A stretch of DNA of 5,651 nucleotides, from NCBI GenBank assembly GCA_039927975.1, contig JBDSTZ010000178.1, positions 1-5,651 on the forward strand. The letters are read 5' to 3'. Position 1 is the stretch's first letter. The number at the start of each line of letters is the position of its first letter. The notes beneath the pieces were generated by a model. That model saw nothing but the letters and a program-made list of their open reading frames with translations. It made no database searches and was not told the origin of the DNA. Positions 4,513-5,651 of the stretch are shown one piece after another. The stretch is from JBDSTZ01 sp039927975 (GTDB lineage Bacteria; Pseudomonadota; Gammaproteobacteria; Burkholderiales; Burkholderiaceae_D). The translations under genes were made by a program, and so were the position numbers.

Positions 4513-5651
4513 ATGTCATTTTTCAGATTGAGTACCCTGGCGGCCGGTGTGGCGGCCCTCGCGATTGCCGGCTGCGGCGGCGAAACGAGCGCCCCCGCTC
4601 AAGACACCAAGCTGCTGGCGACGGCTGCGGCATCGGCCTTCGGCGTCACCTCGTCGGGCGGATATTTAACAGTGTCGACCGGCGCCGGCCTGGTCTTCAA
4701 GGTCAGGGAAGCGGGCGGCGACATTACGTCCATCGTCTACAACGGCGGCCCTGAACTGCAAGGCCAGACCAAGTACTCGCACATCTCCTCGGGCATCGGC
4801 GCCACGGTCGCCTACTCGGTCTCGGGCACGGTGGCCAAGATCACCCTGACGACCTCCACCCTCACCCACTATTTCCTGGTGCGTTCGGGCGAGAACAATA
4901 TCTACATGGGCACCTACGTCACGGCCGAGCCGAGCGTGGGCGAACTGCGCTGGATCACCCGCCTCAACGGCTCGGCGCTGACCGGCGTGCCGGCCGAATC
5001 GCGCCTCATCGGCAACACCGGCGCGATCGAAAGCGCCGATATCTTCGGCATGTCCGACGGCACCACCCGCTCGAAATATTATGGCAACCAGCGTGCAATC
5101 GATTACACCGTGCGCGGCGTTACCGGCAGCAATGTCGGCGTCTACATGGTCTATGGCAATCGCGAGAGCAGCTCGGGCGGCCCCTTCTTCCGCGACATCC
5201 AGAACCAGTCCGGCACCGACACCGAGGTCTACAACTACATGAATTCGGGCCACAACCAGACCGAGGCGAACCGCATGGGCTTCCACGGCCCGTACGCGCT
5301 GATGTTCACCGCCGGCGCCGCGCCGAGTGCGCCGGACATGAGCTGGATGGGCAATTACAACCTGAACGGCTGGGTCGCGGCGACCGGGCGCGGCCGCGTG
5401 ATCGGCAACGGCCTGGCCGGGCGCGATGCCAACTACGTCTACACGGTCGGCTTCGCCAACAGCACGGCGCAGTACTGGACCACGGCCAACGCGGCGAGCA
5501 ACGGCAGCTTCGGCTCGTACAACATGAAGCCGGGCACCTACACGATGACTGTCTACAAGGGCGAGCTTGAAGTGTACGAGGAGCAGGTCACCGTCAGCGC
5601 CGGCGCCGCCACCTCGCTCAACACCCGCACCATCAACAACGATCCCGGCGC
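4513..5651 (+). CDS. Rhamnogalacturonan endolyase, PL4 family, lipoprotein (3' end cut off)
   Basis: The first 379 residues of a secreted lyase that splits the Rha-alpha-1,4-GalA bond of the rhamnogalacturonan-I backbone by beta-elimination, leaving an unsaturated galacturonate end. The ATG has GGAG (4504-4507) five bases upstream. Residues 1-20 with lipobox IAGC (Cys21) mark it as a lipoprotein; Gly at +2 gives no inner-membrane retention signal. Residues ~42-268 match the N-terminal catalytic domain of Aspergillus-type rhamnogalacturonase B: TGAGLVFKVREAGGDITSI (56-74), SHISSGIG (89-96), RSGENNIYMGTY (124-135), SKYYGNQRAIDYTVRGVTG (187-205) and YNYMNSGHNQTE (240-251). Lys188 and His247 are placed and spaced (59 apart) like the catalytic pair Lys150/His210 reported for the A. 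aculeatus enzyme. Residues ~284-365 (GWVAATGRGRV, then AQYWTT) form the fibronectin-like domain II. The carbohydrate-binding domain III lies beyond the window. The frame is open to the last base. Confidence 0.92.
   Translation, partial: MSFFRLSTLAAGVAALAIAGCGGETSAPAQDTKLLATAAASAFGVTSSGGYLTVSTGAGLVFKVREAGGDITSIVYNGGPELQGQTKYSHISSGIGATVAYSVSGTVAKITLTTSTLTHYFLVRSGENNIYMGTYVTAEPSVGELRWITRLNGSALTGVPAESRLIGNTGAIESADIFGMSDGTTRSKYYGNQRAIDYTVRGVTGSNVGVYMVYGNRESSSGGPFFRDIQNQSGTDTEVYNYMNSGHNQTEANRMGFHGPYALMFTAGAAPSAPDMSWMGNYNLNGWVAATGRGRVIGNGLAGRDANYVYTVGFANSTAQYWTTANAASNGSFGSYNMKPGTYTMTVYKGELEVYEEQVTVSAGAATSLNTRTINNDPG

Noticed and set aside
4203..4514. Minus-strand frame of 103 codons in the receptor-lyase gap
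   Set aside because: It covers the receptor terminator and the lyase promoter region, lacks a ribosome site and has no protein-like features.

Overview
The window looks like a piece of a GC-rich Gram-negative chromosome, most likely a betaproteobacterium of the Massilia/Duganella (Oxalobacteraceae) type. The reasons are strong G/C bias at third codon positions, a TonB-dependent outer-membrane receptor with the plug signature common in that group, Sec and lipoprotein signal peptides, and an extracellular polysaccharide lyase. The taxonomic call is an inference from style, not from a marker gene.

Layout. Bases 1-453 hold no convincing gene. The left part is AT-rich with several inverted repeats, and the right part (289-414) is a run of GC-rich hairpins just ahead of a small gene. 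Bases 454-750 encode a 98-residue secreted protein with six cysteines in a nearly mirror-symmetric spacing and an internal duplication; it is followed by a textbook intrinsic terminator (784-822). Converging on it from the minus strand is a 262-residue exported protein with an NTF2-like (DUF4440/SnoaL-type) domain and a C-terminal beta domain (895-1683). The divergent gap 1684-1974 carries what may be the 3' remnant of a lost gene, then an extended -10 promoter overlapped by a strong palindrome. That promoter faces a 736-residue TonB-dependent receptor (1975-4185), which ends in a probable terminator at 4222-4260. After a 327-base gap with a second, different palindrome, a lipoprotein rhamnogalacturonan endolyase of family PL4 begins at 4513 and runs off the window end.

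How it may work together. The lyase would cut the rhamnogalacturonan-I backbone of pectin outside the cell, and the receptor may import resulting oligosaccharides across the outer membrane using TonB energy. The pairing is suggestive only: the two genes have a terminator and separate promoter regions between them, and their candidate operators do not resemble each other. The NTF2-like protein and the six-cysteine protein have no assignable role. The least explained parts are the six-cysteine protein with its structured leader and the two promoter palindromes.
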